Position numbers and translations under genes: made by a program. From Tissierella sp. MB52-C2 (GTDB lineage: Bacteria > Bacillota > Clostridia > Tissierellales > Tissierellaceae): a stretch of 64,000 nucleotides of DNA. The notes under the pieces were generated by a model, which worked only from the letters and a program-made list of their open reading frames with translations, was not told where the DNA came from and did not search any database. Shown piece after piece: positions 36,165-43,980 of this stretch (position 1 is its first letter; each line of letters begins with the position of its first letter). Where the stretch lies: contig NZ_CP133261.1 in assembly GCF_030931715.1 (NCBI RefSeq), forward strand, positions 2,272,643 through 2,336,642, written 5' to 3'.

Positions 36165-36335
36165 TCGTAATAATACCTCTATTATATTCTCACTAGCGTG
36201 CTAAATAAAATGTCCTACGCAGCTTGATTTAGACCCTATATTTTACAATTTGTCTGTGGGTTAAGTTGTCTGCATAATATAGAAGCAATCTTCAGCGCTG
36301 TACTTCGGAAAGCCTATCCATAGCCGCATATAGTA
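36156..36335 (-). pseudogene. Decayed sigma-70-like regulator of a conjugative element
   Basis: The minus-strand frame reads YAAMDRLSEVQR-stop-RLLLYYADNLTHRQIVKY. Fragments NQAA and ENIIEVLLRDK-stop follow in shifted frames. Together they rebuild the region 4 helix-turn-helix of the small sigma-70-family proteins common on Tn916-like and other clostridial ICEs. There are at least two in-frame stops and one or more frameshifts, so it is dead. The upstream sequence to about 36450 may hold further decayed parts. The rest of 35907-36544 shows no intact gene. Confidence 0.65.
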
Positions 36336-36544
36336 GTTTTAAGTAAGCTTTTCAATGTTTTAAATTAGATAATAGTATTTATTCGGTGTCCCTGGATAAA
36401 TACTTTATATATGACATAATAAAACATAGCTTTCTTCCTTACGTGCTGCCATGTTTTGAAAAATAACAAATTATAGATTTCGCTATTTCAATTTTTAAAA
36501 GTTAATGGCGGTCTTAACGTTTTGTTGGATAAGGTTAGCGTAAG

Positions 36545-37477
36545 TTATAGTATCGATGACAAAACTTCAGTAAATTTTGACGCTTCAGACCATTGGGGAA
36601 AATGACATGAGTTTTCAAACCAAACAAATTTTTTGGGAGTAAGAATTGTGTCAAGATAAGATTTTGCTACTTGAGATGAAACGTGATAATCATATTTACC
36701 TTCTATAAAAACAATTGGTACAGAAAATGATGTATCAGGCTCAAAATTTACTGCCATAAGTTCTTGCCAAAGTCTTTTTATGGATTGCATTGAACCTTTT
36801 TGTCTGTTAATCAAATCTATAAGCGAATATTCCTTCGAAAAAATAAAAGGCTTAACAAGCTTATAGTAGTTCTTTTCACCATATAAAGAACCACCATACT
36901 TCACAACTTGTCGGGTAACAAAAAGCAAATCTTCAAACCAATGTTCAGATGAATACGTACAGTCTATATTCTTTAATTTACCCAGAGTCTTTATATTATT
37001 TCTCTCAACACATTTATCAATTGCGTATTCATAAGCTATACGCGATGATTTTTCCATATTAACTACTTGACCGCAACCTATATATGTATGTATCAATTCA
37101 GGATATAGTTGAACAAATTTTAGACCAATTACACTTCCCCAAGAATGGCCAAGCAAATATACCTTATCTTGTTTATATTTATGCAAGAGAAATTCGACTA
37201 TTTTGTGAATATCTTCAATAAAAAGTTGGATGTTTATGTCATCATCTTTTGAAAAACGGTAAAATGATTTCCCAGATCCACGCTGTTCCCAAACAGCTAC
37301 TGTATAATAGTTCTCTAAAGAAGAATTGAATTTTTTAACCAAAGGTAATGCAGCATCGCCTGGTCCCCCATGCAAATACAATAAAACAGGTAATCGTATG
37401 TCACGTGAACAAACAGATAAAAACTGTTTCTTTCCATTGATTTCTATATAATCGGAAAAATCATTAATGCTAACCAA
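36545..37477 (-). CDS. Alpha/beta hydrolase (proline iminopeptidase-like)
   Basis: A 310-residue alpha/beta hydrolase. The oxyanion region LLYLHGGPGDAALPL is near residue 32. The nucleophile elbow GHSWGS is near 110. A late Asp (EGKYDYHV, about 262) and His (SCHFPQW, about 292) complete the triad. The HGGPG motif points to the proline iminopeptidase/epoxide hydrolase S33 group. There is no signal peptide, so it is cytoplasmic. It lies 3 nt downstream of a TetR gene and is probably controlled by it, perhaps to inactivate a toxic compound. Confidence 0.85.
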   Translation of the reverse strand: MVSINDFSDYIEINGKKQFLSVCSRDIRLPVLLYLHGGPGDAALPLVKKFNSSLENYYTVAVWEQRGSGKSFYRFSKDDDINIQLFIEDIHKIVEFLLHKYKQDKVYLLGHSWGSVIGLKFVQLYPELIHTYIGCGQVVNMEKSSRIAYEYAIDKCVERNNIKTLGKLKNIDCTYSSEHWFEDLLFVTRQVVKYGGSLYGEKNYYKLVKPFIFSKEYSLIDLINRQKGSMQSIKRLWQELMAVNFEPDTSFSVPIVFIEGKYDYHVSSQVAKSYLDTILTPKKFVWFENSCHFPQWSEASKFTEVLSSIL

Positions 37478-37480
37478 TTG

Positions 37481-38047
37481 CTATCCCTCCTCTTTCACTG
37501 ACAATATAAACCCCTTAAAAGAGTCTAAGATAATATGTTTAGCTTCTTCAATTTTTAATGAATCTATATTCGTAGCAATTACAGAAGCTATTCCATGGGA
37601 TAACAACCACATTTTTTGATATACTCCTTGAGCTTCTTTACTATCTATTTGAAAATCCTTGGATACTTCATTTAGTATTTTTTTTATATCATCATCTGAT
37701 AACATATCGCGAATCGTATTATCTGTAATCAAATTACTCATAAAAAGAACCTTGAATAGATTAGATTCATCTTTTGCAAAACTAATATATCGCATAGCAA
37801 TTCCTAAATACGCAGGATAAATGTCATATGATTTGTGCAAGTACTCACTACAATACTTATTAATATATGAAATTGTATCTGTTTTTAATTCTTCCATATT
37901 TTCATAGATACGGAAGAGCGGTTTTGTTGAGCAACCCAATATTTGTGCCAAATTTCTTGCATTTAAGCTTTCTATACCATCTTTGTGTATCAATTGCAGT
38001 GCGGCAAACAAGACCTCATCTCTATTTACAATAGTTTTAGGTGGCAT
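37481..38047 (-). CDS. TetR/AcrR-family transcriptional regulator
   Basis: A 188-residue regulator. The N-terminal helix-turn-helix is in RDEVLFAALQLIHKDGIESLNARNLAQILGCSTKPLFRIYENMEELK (about residues 9-55) and the C-terminal part is helical and ligand-binding. ATG 38047 is chosen because GGAAAGGAGAAAATTT precedes it; the longer open frame upstream covers the operator. It forms a two-gene operon with the hydrolase and probably represses it. Confidence 0.88.
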   Translation of the reverse strand: MPPKTIVNRDEVLFAALQLIHKDGIESLNARNLAQILGCSTKPLFRIYENMEELKTDTISYINKYCSEYLHKSYDIYPAYLGIAMRYISFAKDESNLFKVLFMSNLITDNTIRDMLSDDDIKKILNEVSKDFQIDSKEAQGVYQKMWLLSHGIASVIATNIDSLKIEEAKHIILDSFKGFILSVKEEG

Positions 38048-38066
38048 AAATTTTCTCCTTTCCATA

Positions 38067-38090
38067 GGTAACATACGTTGCGTAACATCC
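38067..38090 (-). promoter_or_regulatory. Candidate TetR operator
   Basis: On the minus strand two copies of ATGTTAC flank a central TACG-CAA-CGTA inverted repeat, just upstream of the TetR ribosome-binding site. The location suits self-repression, but the repeat is imperfect and I cannot test it. Confidence 0.4.
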
Positions 38091-38180
38091 GTTTCTATTT
38101 TATCATTGAATGTTTGAACTGTCAATCACAATCAGCATTTTACCAATGAAATGTCTATTTTTAATATTCCACTAAATGGT

Positions 38181-38275
38181 AAGCACTTGCATATTTTCGA
38201 GATTTTCCCCTGCGCGAAAACTCAAAAATTGCTTGTGGGAGAGTGCCTTCCCCAAACCCTGTAACACCGGTCCAA
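38181..38275. other. GC-rich non-coding patch, probable mobile-element remnant
   Basis: About 95 nt with far more G+C than either side, including ATTTTCGAGATTTTCCCC, TGCGCG and CTTGTGGGAGAGTGCC. It resembles conserved sequence near mobilisation genes of clostridial conjugative transposons. A minus-strand frame across it (ending ENMQVLTI-stop) has no start that I can support. The rest of 38048-38378 holds the operator and a terminator. Confidence 0.4.
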
Positions 38276-38318
38276 TTTAGCCCAATGAGTAAGACAATCA
38301 TCAAATATCAATATATGC

Positions 38319-38350
38319 AAAATCACCCATCAATACTGATAGGTGATTTT
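38319..38350 (-). terminator. Terminator of the subtilase gene
   Basis: The hairpin AAAATCACC...GGTGATTTT, with a further paired ATCA/TGAT, lies about 30 nt below the S8 peptidase stop. Confidence 0.8.
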
Positions 38351-38378
38351 GTGTGGGATAAAATTCCAGTACCTCTGC

Positions 38379-40664
38379 CTATATATCAACTGCTGGTGAC
38401 TCAGTGATTGGTACTTCGATAATTGGTGATTCAATGATTGGCTCTAATATTGGCTCAGTTATTTCATCCTCTAATGTTGATTCATAGTCGCTATTTGGTA
38501 TTAATCTAGCTGTAACATTTATAGTTTTTCCTGGTATGACTGTAACATTACCTGAAACAGTATTGTGTTCATGCCCTGATATCGAGATGGTTTGTACTCC
38601 TTCTTGTACATTATTTAATATGAAATATCCATAATCATCTGTATATGCATAAAGTGAGGTGCCATCAATATCTACCCTTGCATCTGAAACAGCTGCTCCT
38701 GTATTATAGTCTATTACTCTACCTGCTATTGTACCAGTTTGTACTGTTGCTGTATTTAGCACCATTGTACCATTGGCTGTTATTTCTTGATTCGCATTTA
38801 TAGTTATATTATCTGATATAGGATTATATCCTGCAGCTGTTACTGTTACTGTATAAGACCCAGCAGGTATATTTGTTATAGTGTAATGGCCAGTGCTATT
38901 AGTTGTAGTATATAAGGATGTATTTTCTATTGTTATGCTCGCATCTGAAACAGCTTCTCCTGTATTATTGTTTATTATCCTACCTGTTAATGTGCTGGTT
39001 TTTATTGGTTGCAATGACTGTGATCTTGATACACTTTCTACTGCTCTAAGTGCATTCACTAGACCATATCCGTATCCCATATTAGGTGATGTTCGATATG
39101 TGGTATCTGTTAAAGGCGTAGCAGTGTTTTTAATTGTATTTTCTACTTGTATTACTGAAAGATTTGGATTTGCTTCTAACATCAATGCTGCCACTCCTGC
39201 AATATTAGGAGCTGCCATTGATGTACCACTCCAACCACTTTCATACCCATTAATTACTGATGAACGTATATTTACTCCTGGTGCTGATATATCCGGTTTT
39301 GGTATACTATTATCATAAGGTGAAGGTCCAAGCTTAGAAAAACTTCCCCTTCTGTTGGATGAATCTGTAGCTGCTACTGCAAAGCTTTCTGGATATGATG
39401 ATGGTAAAGATATTGATCCTGGCCATGGAGCTGGTTCTCCCCTCAGTTGGTTTCCAGCAGCAAATACTGGAACAATTCCTGCCGCTCTCCATGCTCTTAC
39501 TACTCCTCTAAACCAGTCATTGATTCCAGTACCGCCACCCCAGGAATTATTAATTATATCTGGTGCATTTGCAGCATTTCCACCTGGTTTAAGCATCCAT
39601 TGTCCTGCTGATATTAATTGGTTTGCAGATCCTCCATTTGGTCCCAATCCTTTTGCAACTATAAATTTAGCTCCAGGTGCAACACCTATTGCGTTTTTAC
39701 CTGATGGCTCCTGTCCTAATATAGTACCCATTACATGAGTACCATGTGGTAATTGTGAATCATCATATGGAGTTGTTCTTCCAGCATATGCATCATACCA
39801 GTTCCCATTATGATTTACTGCTCCAGTTGCTGGATTATACCCTCTGTATTTATTTTTCAAGGCTGGATGATTCCATGTTACCCCTGAATCAATCATACCT
39901 ATTACAACTCCTGTACCATCAATCCCGTATGTGCTCCACACTTTATCAGCATTTACTATTTTTATATTCCACTCAATATCTGATGGTAATACAGCTTTAG
40001 GGGTAATATCACTTGCTCTCATGGTTTCTTGCATTTCTTCTCCAATAACTTCAAATTTACCTTCCTCAACTTCAATTTCTTCTGCTATATCTGTTTCTTC
40101 TTCTACTATCTCAATTATACCTTCAGGATCTCTAGTATAATCATTTAGGTATATCTTTTCATTAAAATAAACCTTTTCTACATCATTCATAAGTGCTATT
40201 TTATTAACTACATCCTGTGTAGCTTTTATATATATCATGTTGACTATATAATAGGACTCATATTCTTCTATATTACCATTTTTAGTTTCAGTTTCAATAT
40301 ATTGTAACAATCTATATTGTGTTCTTTCAACAATGCTTTCTAACTCATCAATGACTGCTTCTCTAGTCAATAATTTCATTTCGTCATTGTCAAGCTCTAA
40401 AGAATTTAACTGTAATCTTTCATCATTAGCTATTCTTTCTACATCAGCTTGTTCTCTTAATTTAACTAAAACTTCAACCTTATCTTCCCCAGAATCAAAC
40501 CTATCAAATACTTCACTTGATATCTTATCCTTTAACAATTCTTGATTACTTTGATTTGTATCTAGGTTTTCAGCAAAGGATACAAATGAACTAAGCGTCA
40601 AAAGCATTGCTATCATCATAGATACAAAAGATTTACTTTTTCTTGATTTAAAAAAGGTTATCAA
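38379..40664 (-). CDS. Secreted S8 (subtilisin-like) peptidase with two C-terminal carboxypeptidase-regulatory-like domains
   Basis: 761 residues. There is a signal peptide (about 1-31, ending SFAE), a propeptide (about 35-165), and a catalytic domain with Asp in GMIDSGV, His in HGTHVMGT, oxyanion Asn in NNSWGGG and Ser in GTSMAAP. Two beta-sandwich repeats follow at about 565-640 and 645-715, each opening TGRIINNNTGEAVSDA or AGRVIDYNTGAAVSDA. An EPI/ESPI-rich tail closes it. There is no LPXTG or S-layer motif, so it is released or loosely wall-bound. The start is TTG 40664 after AGGGGG. A c-di-GMP riboswitch lies upstream. Confidence 0.94.
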   Translation of the reverse strand: MITFFKSRKSKSFVSMMIAMLLTLSSFVSFAENLDTNQSNQELLKDKISSEVFDRFDSGEDKVEVLVKLREQADVERIANDERLQLNSLELDNDEMKLLTREAVIDELESIVERTQYRLLQYIETETKNGNIEEYESYYIVNMIYIKATQDVVNKIALMNDVEKVYFNEKIYLNDYTRDPEGIIEIVEEETDIAEEIEVEEGKFEVIGEEMQETMRASDITPKAVLPSDIEWNIKIVNADKVWSTYGIDGTGVVIGMIDSGVTWNHPALKNKYRGYNPATGAVNHNGNWYDAYAGRTTPYDDSQLPHGTHVMGTILGQEPSGKNAIGVAPGAKFIVAKGLGPNGGSANQLISAGQWMLKPGGNAANAPDIINNSWGGGTGINDWFRGVVRAWRAAGIVPVFAAGNQLRGEPAPWPGSISLPSSYPESFAVAATDSSNRRGSFSKLGPSPYDNSIPKPDISAPGVNIRSSVINGYESGWSGTSMAAPNIAGVAALMLEANPNLSVIQVENTIKNTATPLTDTTYRTSPNMGYGYGLVNALRAVESVSRSQSLQPIKTSTLTGRIINNNTGEAVSDASITIENTSLYTTTNSTGHYTITNIPAGSYTVTVTAAGYNPISDNITINANQEITANGTMVLNTATVQTGTIAGRVIDYNTGAAVSDARVDIDGTSLYAYTDDYGYFILNNVQEGVQTISISGHEHNTVSGNVTVIPGKTINVTARLIPNSDYESTLEDEITEPILEPIIESPIIEVPITESPAVDI

Positions 40665-40785
40665 TTTATATTCCCCCTAGTTTTTAAGATTTTAACTAAG
40701 AAACATCATAGAAGATTTAAGTTAATCAAATTACACCCCCTTTGGTTATGATAACGGTTCCCTCCTTTCTATTCCTTTTCCTAAT

Positions 40786-40866
40786 CTGGTGGCTGGACTG
40801 TCATTGTATTTCACTTTAGACTCTAGGACTTTGCGTCTCAGCCTTCCAGGTTATTTGCTAATATTA
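40786..40866 (-). ncRNA. Probable cyclic di-GMP-I (GEMM) riboswitch upstream of the S8 peptidase
   Basis: On the minus strand the conserved core appears in order: AGCAAA, a short hairpin with a GGAA loop, the hallmark GAGACGCAAAG, then GTCTAAAG, a variable P3 arm, and TGACAG plus CCAGCCACC at the 3' side. This matches the GEMM-I consensus (GCAAA, GGGACGCAAAGCC, CTAA, GGTAGC, GCCG). It ends about 120 nt before the peptidase start. The expression platform is not obvious; two GGGGG-type ribosome-binding sites lie in the leader. A possible promoter (TTCACA-N17-TATAGA) precedes it. Confidence 0.75.
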
Positions 40867-41354
40867 TTTACTCTATATTCTTATGTCAGATTACTGTGAA
40901 TATTCTTTAAAGTATATCATATCTTCTAGAATATATAGATATGTTAATTAAAATCCTGTGATAAATTTAGTACATTTTATTTTAAATAATTAATTAAATA
41001 ATAGTGCACTTCTCCTTTGTAAGGCAGATTCAAATATTAAATATGCTTCTATAAAAAATAAAGCAATTCCCTAGGTATTAATGTTGCATTAAAGAAGTAA
41101 TTGCAAGTTGACATGGAAAAATTTATGTAATGAAAAAAAACCTTGCATTAAATTGTTTTTAACCAGAAAACAATGAAATGAGGTTCTTTTTTATGGATCA
41201 ATATAATAATAAAACAGTTTTTAGTAAATTAATAGAAGTAATTATATGTAAACTTCTAATAAGTAAAAGTAACATGAACTTAATAGTCTTATTTTATTCC
41301 AACAGCATATTTATTTATTAATTAGCACATCCTATTATTCAGGAGGTGCTAATT
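40867..41354. other. Gene-free interval with a bidirectional terminator
   Basis: AT-rich. A long hairpin AACCT...AGGTT at 41140-41185 is flanked by A8 on one side and TTTTTTA on the other, so it can stop transcripts from either direction. I find no supported gene between the riboswitch promoter and the Spo0E-like gene, so what it terminates on the plus strand is unclear. Confidence 0.5.
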
Positions 41355-41531
41355 TTGTCTGATATAAAAGATCTAATGAAAAATATAGACGAATTAAAGA
41401 AAAACTTAAACATTTTACTTGATAAGAAGGACTTTAATTTACAAGATGAAGAAATAATAAAAGCTAGTCAAGAATTAGATATTGCTATAAATAAGTATAA
41501 TGAATTAATTATTAAGAATGTCAAAAAATAA
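41355..41531 (+). CDS. Spo0E-family aspartyl-phosphate phosphatase-like protein
   Basis: 58 residues forming two helices. The family motif SQELD (S-x-x-L-D) at about residues 37-41 is followed by IAINKY. Spo0E proteins dephosphorylate Spo0A~P and so delay sporulation. The start is TTG 41355, 7 nt after AGGAGGT; the in-frame GTG at 41346 lies within that ribosome-binding site and cannot be the start. It is the only intact plus-strand gene in this part, and points to a spore-forming host. Confidence 0.8.
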   Translation: MSDIKDLMKNIDELKKNLNILLDKKDFNLQDEEIIKASQELDIAINKYNELIIKNVKK

Positions 41532-41535
41532 AAAA

Positions 41536-41554
41536 ACTAGAGATTTCTCCTAGT
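41536..41554 (-). terminator. Minus-strand terminator beside the Spo0E-like gene
   Basis: The hairpin ACTAG...CTAGT is followed on the minus strand by TTTTTTTATTTTTTG. It probably protects the plus-strand gene from transcripts coming from the HAD/pst side. Confidence 0.6.
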
Positions 41555-41672
41555 CACTTCTTCTATATCATTAAAATAGCTAATATAGATACTATTATGA
41601 ATTAATTCTACATCAGTCAAATAATATTTGACTGAATGTTTACTTTACTATAATTTATGGTATAATATAAAT

Positions 41673-41764
41673 AAGGTAATCGGATTCACATAAATGCGAT
41701 TGCCACAAAAGAGACTATTTAATAACAATCACTCTGTAGGGCAATACAGGGTGATTATTTTTTT
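41673..41764 (+). ncRNA. Probable antisense RNA of a type I toxin-antitoxin pair (RatA-like)
   Basis: A promoter TTTACT (41639-41644), 16-nt spacer and TATAAT (41661-41666) drives a short transcript. It ends at a strong terminator, AATCACTCTGTA...TACAGGGTGATT plus T7 (41727-41764). It converges on and overlaps the 3' end of the toxin remnant on the other strand, the layout of TxpA/RatA-type systems. Confidence 0.6.
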
Positions 41765-41862
41765 CCTTTATTATTATCCTTTGTAAGTATAACAACTAAG
41801 GAGATTAGTGATATAATAAGCATACCAAACGACATCATTAAAGAAATTGCTTGAAATATACT
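41729..41862 (-). pseudogene. Holin-like type I toxin, start codon lost
   Basis: The minus-strand frame reads SIFQAISLMMSFGMLIISL then ISLVVILTKDNNKGKK, followed by a short tail. This matches small putative holin-like toxins (consensus M-x-x-YEALxLMISFGxLIIAL...KKNK). The codon before Ser-Ile-Phe is TAG where ATG is expected, as if one base had been inserted (ATAG for ATG). The upstream AAAGAAGTAG is a weakened ribosome-binding site. It is therefore probably dead. The remaining parts of 41532-41893 show nothing else. Confidence 0.65.
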
Positions 41863-41893
41863 CTATCTGTCAACTACTTCTTTAATAACCTTC

Positions 41894-42364
41894 CTAGGTC
41901 CTAAGTGTTGCCTTCACCATGTTCTTATTAAGTAATATTCCTATTCCTTCCTCAATAGATCTAGCAACTATATCTGCTTTAGATAACAGTTTTCCACAAG
42001 CACCTTCTCCTTCTACTATTGCAATAGATAATATAGCCTCTTCAAACATTAAAATATCATTATATCCATTGCCTAGACATATGGTCTTATCGCCACCAAG
42101 ATTTCTCACTATCTCTTTTTTTGACGTACCTACATTTTCTTTTGGAAAAGTTAGAACTTCAGCATCAATATGAATACATTCCTTTGCCACAGTTCCATAA
42201 GTATCAGCTGTTAATATATAGACCTTCGCATATTTTGCTAATTCATTTATTAACTCCTTCACTCCATCGATTAACTTTCCATTTACTGCAATTGTACCAT
42301 TATAATCAAATACAATATTTTCAACTACTATATTATCTCTACCAGGTATTTCATATGATATCAT
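41894..42364 (-). CDS. HAD-family phosphatase (soluble P-type ATPase-like)
   Basis: 156 residues. Motif I is FDYNGT (about 19-24), with the usual second Asp replaced by Asn. LTAD near residue 53 is motif II. A Lys near 82 and LGNGYNDI near 98 are motifs III and IV. This resembles the catalytic core of P-type ATPases without membrane parts. The substrate is unknown. It lies 20 nt downstream of pstB, where phoU often stands, so a role in phosphate or energy homeostasis is possible. Confidence 0.8.
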   Translation of the reverse strand: MISYEIPGRDNIVVENIVFDYNGTIAVNGKLIDGVKELINELAKYAKVYILTADTYGTVAKECIHIDAEVLTFPKENVGTSKKEIVRNLGGDKTICLGNGYNDILMFEEAILSIAIVEGEGACGKLLSKADIVARSIEEGIGILLNKNMVKATLRT

Positions 42365-42384
42365 TTATATTCCTCCTACTAAAT

Positions 42385-43128
42385 CTATCCATATATTCCA
42401 TCTAGATATTCTTTTGTTCGTTTATCCTTTGGATTGTAGAATATTTCATTTGTATGTCCATATTCTATAAGCTCTCCATCTAAAATAAATGCAACATAAT
42501 CTGCTACTCTTTTTGCTTGAGATAAATTATGGGTTACTATTATTATTGTATACTCCTTAGAAAGCTCCAGTAACATTTCTTCAATAATTGCAGTATTTTT
42601 TATATCTAATGCTGAACAAGGCTCATCTAATAGTAATACTTCAGGTTCTACAGTCAAAGCTCTTGCTATGGAAAGTCTTTGTTGTTGTCCTCCTGATAAT
42701 TTCATGGCTGACATATTTAATTCATTACTTACTTCTTCAAAAAGTCCTACCTTTTTTAAATTGCTTTCTACTAAGCTTCTTAATTTTTGTTTATCTCGTA
42801 TTCCATAATATATAGGTGCATAAGTCATATTTTTATATATGGATAGGGGAAATGGTGTAGGTTTTTGAAATACCATACCTATCATTTTTCTTATTTCATC
42901 TTTATCATAATCTTTAATGTCCTTATCCTTGAAAATGATCTCTCCATTATATTTTCCATCATATTCCTCTAACATTAAATTAAGTGTTGTAAGAAATGTA
43001 GATTTTCCACATCCTGATGGCCCTATAATTGCCGTAATCTTATTTTTAATAAAGGGCATTGATAAATTTTTTAGTATTAACTTATTTCCATAACTTACAT
43101 TTAAATTATTTACCTTTATTATTTCCAT
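42385..43128 (-). CDS. pstB: Phosphate ABC transporter ATP-binding protein PstB
   Basis: A 247-residue ATPase. Walker A is GPSGCGKST (about residue 36), the Q-loop MVFQKPTPFPLSIYKN is typical of PstB, the signature is LSGGQQQRLSIARAL and Walker B is VLLLDEPCSAL, where Cys-Ser-Ala-Leu is the PstB variant of the D-loop. It powers uptake of inorganic phosphate by PstSCAB. It begins 3 nt after pstA. Confidence 0.93.
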   Translation of the reverse strand: MEIIKVNNLNVSYGNKLILKNLSMPFIKNKITAIIGPSGCGKSTFLTTLNLMLEEYDGKYNGEIIFKDKDIKDYDKDEIRKMIGMVFQKPTPFPLSIYKNMTYAPIYYGIRDKQKLRSLVESNLKKVGLFEEVSNELNMSAMKLSGGQQQRLSIARALTVEPEVLLLDEPCSALDIKNTAIIEEMLLELSKEYTIIIVTHNLSQAKRVADYVAFILDGELIEYGHTNEIFYNPKDKRTKEYLDGIYG

Positions 43129-43131
43129 CTA

Positions 43132-43977
43132 TTATCTATGCTCCTTTCTTCCTCTGCCTATAATCAATGATAGAATATTTATTAATAGTAATATTATAAT
43201 AAGTACTGCAGCAGTTCCATAGGCGTTCTGAAGGGATATCCCCTCCCCTGTTAATATATAAAGATGAAATGGAAGAGCCATAACAGGTGAAAATATTGAT
43301 TGAGGTATTGGTGCGAAAATCACAACCCCTGTTAATATTATTGGTGCTGTAGCTCCCATGGCAAATCCTCCTGCTAGAAGGATTGCCGAAATAATATCAG
43401 CTTTGCATATTGGTAAGATTAATCTGACAATAGTATAAAACTTTGAAATTCCTAAGGCATAGGAAGAATTGATTATACTAGGATTAACTTCATTTAATAT
43501 CTTTTCTATCCTAACTTCAATATATGGAAATATCATAATTCCTAATGTTATGGCTGCGGTTAAAAGAGATCTATTAATTCTAAAGTATAGGATCAATAGA
43601 GTATATCCAAACATTCCTAATACTACAGAAGGTACACCAGCCATACACTGTATTATTAAATAAATCATCTCCCTTACCCTGCTAAGGCTACAGTAAAATA
43701 CTGTATAAATAGCCGTTGAAATAGCTAAAATTGATGCAAAAACACATGATAAAGCCATCAATAATAAACTACCAATAATAGCAGGAAATATTCCACCTTC
43801 TACTCCTAATGGTATACCCTTTGGATTGCCAAAAATAAACTCTAAGTCTATAGAGCCCAATCCTTTCATTAAAATATATCCAAAAATAAATGCTATAATT
43901 GTAACTACCATTATGGCGCTGGCTATAATCCATAATTTAAATATCTTATCTTTAATTTTTTCCTTCATATATTTCAA
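43132..43977 (-). CDS. pstA: Phosphate ABC transporter permease PstA
   Basis: A 281-residue permease with six membrane segments. The permease-ATPase contact loop (EAA-like, SSYALGISKFYTIVRLILP, about residues 170-188) is conserved. The conserved GIPLGVEGGIFPAIIGSL segment after the first membrane helix is typical of PstA. It lies between pstC (3 nt) and pstB (3 nt). Confidence 0.93.
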   Translation of the reverse strand: MKYMKEKIKDKIFKLWIIASAIMVVTIIAFIFGYILMKGLGSIDLEFIFGNPKGIPLGVEGGIFPAIIGSLLLMALSCVFASILAISTAIYTVFYCSLSRVREMIYLIIQCMAGVPSVVLGMFGYTLLILYFRINRSLLTAAITLGIMIFPYIEVRIEKILNEVNPSIINSSYALGISKFYTIVRLILPICKADIISAILLAGGFAMGATAPIILTGVVIFAPIPQSIFSPVMALPFHLYILTGEGISLQNAYGTAAVLIIILLLINILSLIIGRGRKEHR

Positions 43978-43980
43978 CCT

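Noticed and set aside
34640-38300. A direct repeat of the tRNA-Leu(CAA) 3' end that would mark attR of the decayed element
   Set aside because: Only a short partial resemblance (ACACCGG near 38265) was found, too short to call an attachment site.
42121-42405. Plus-strand frame of 94 codons opposite the HAD phosphatase
   Set aside because: Low-complexity translation rich in Leu, Tyr and His, antisense to a conserved gene, no start signals.
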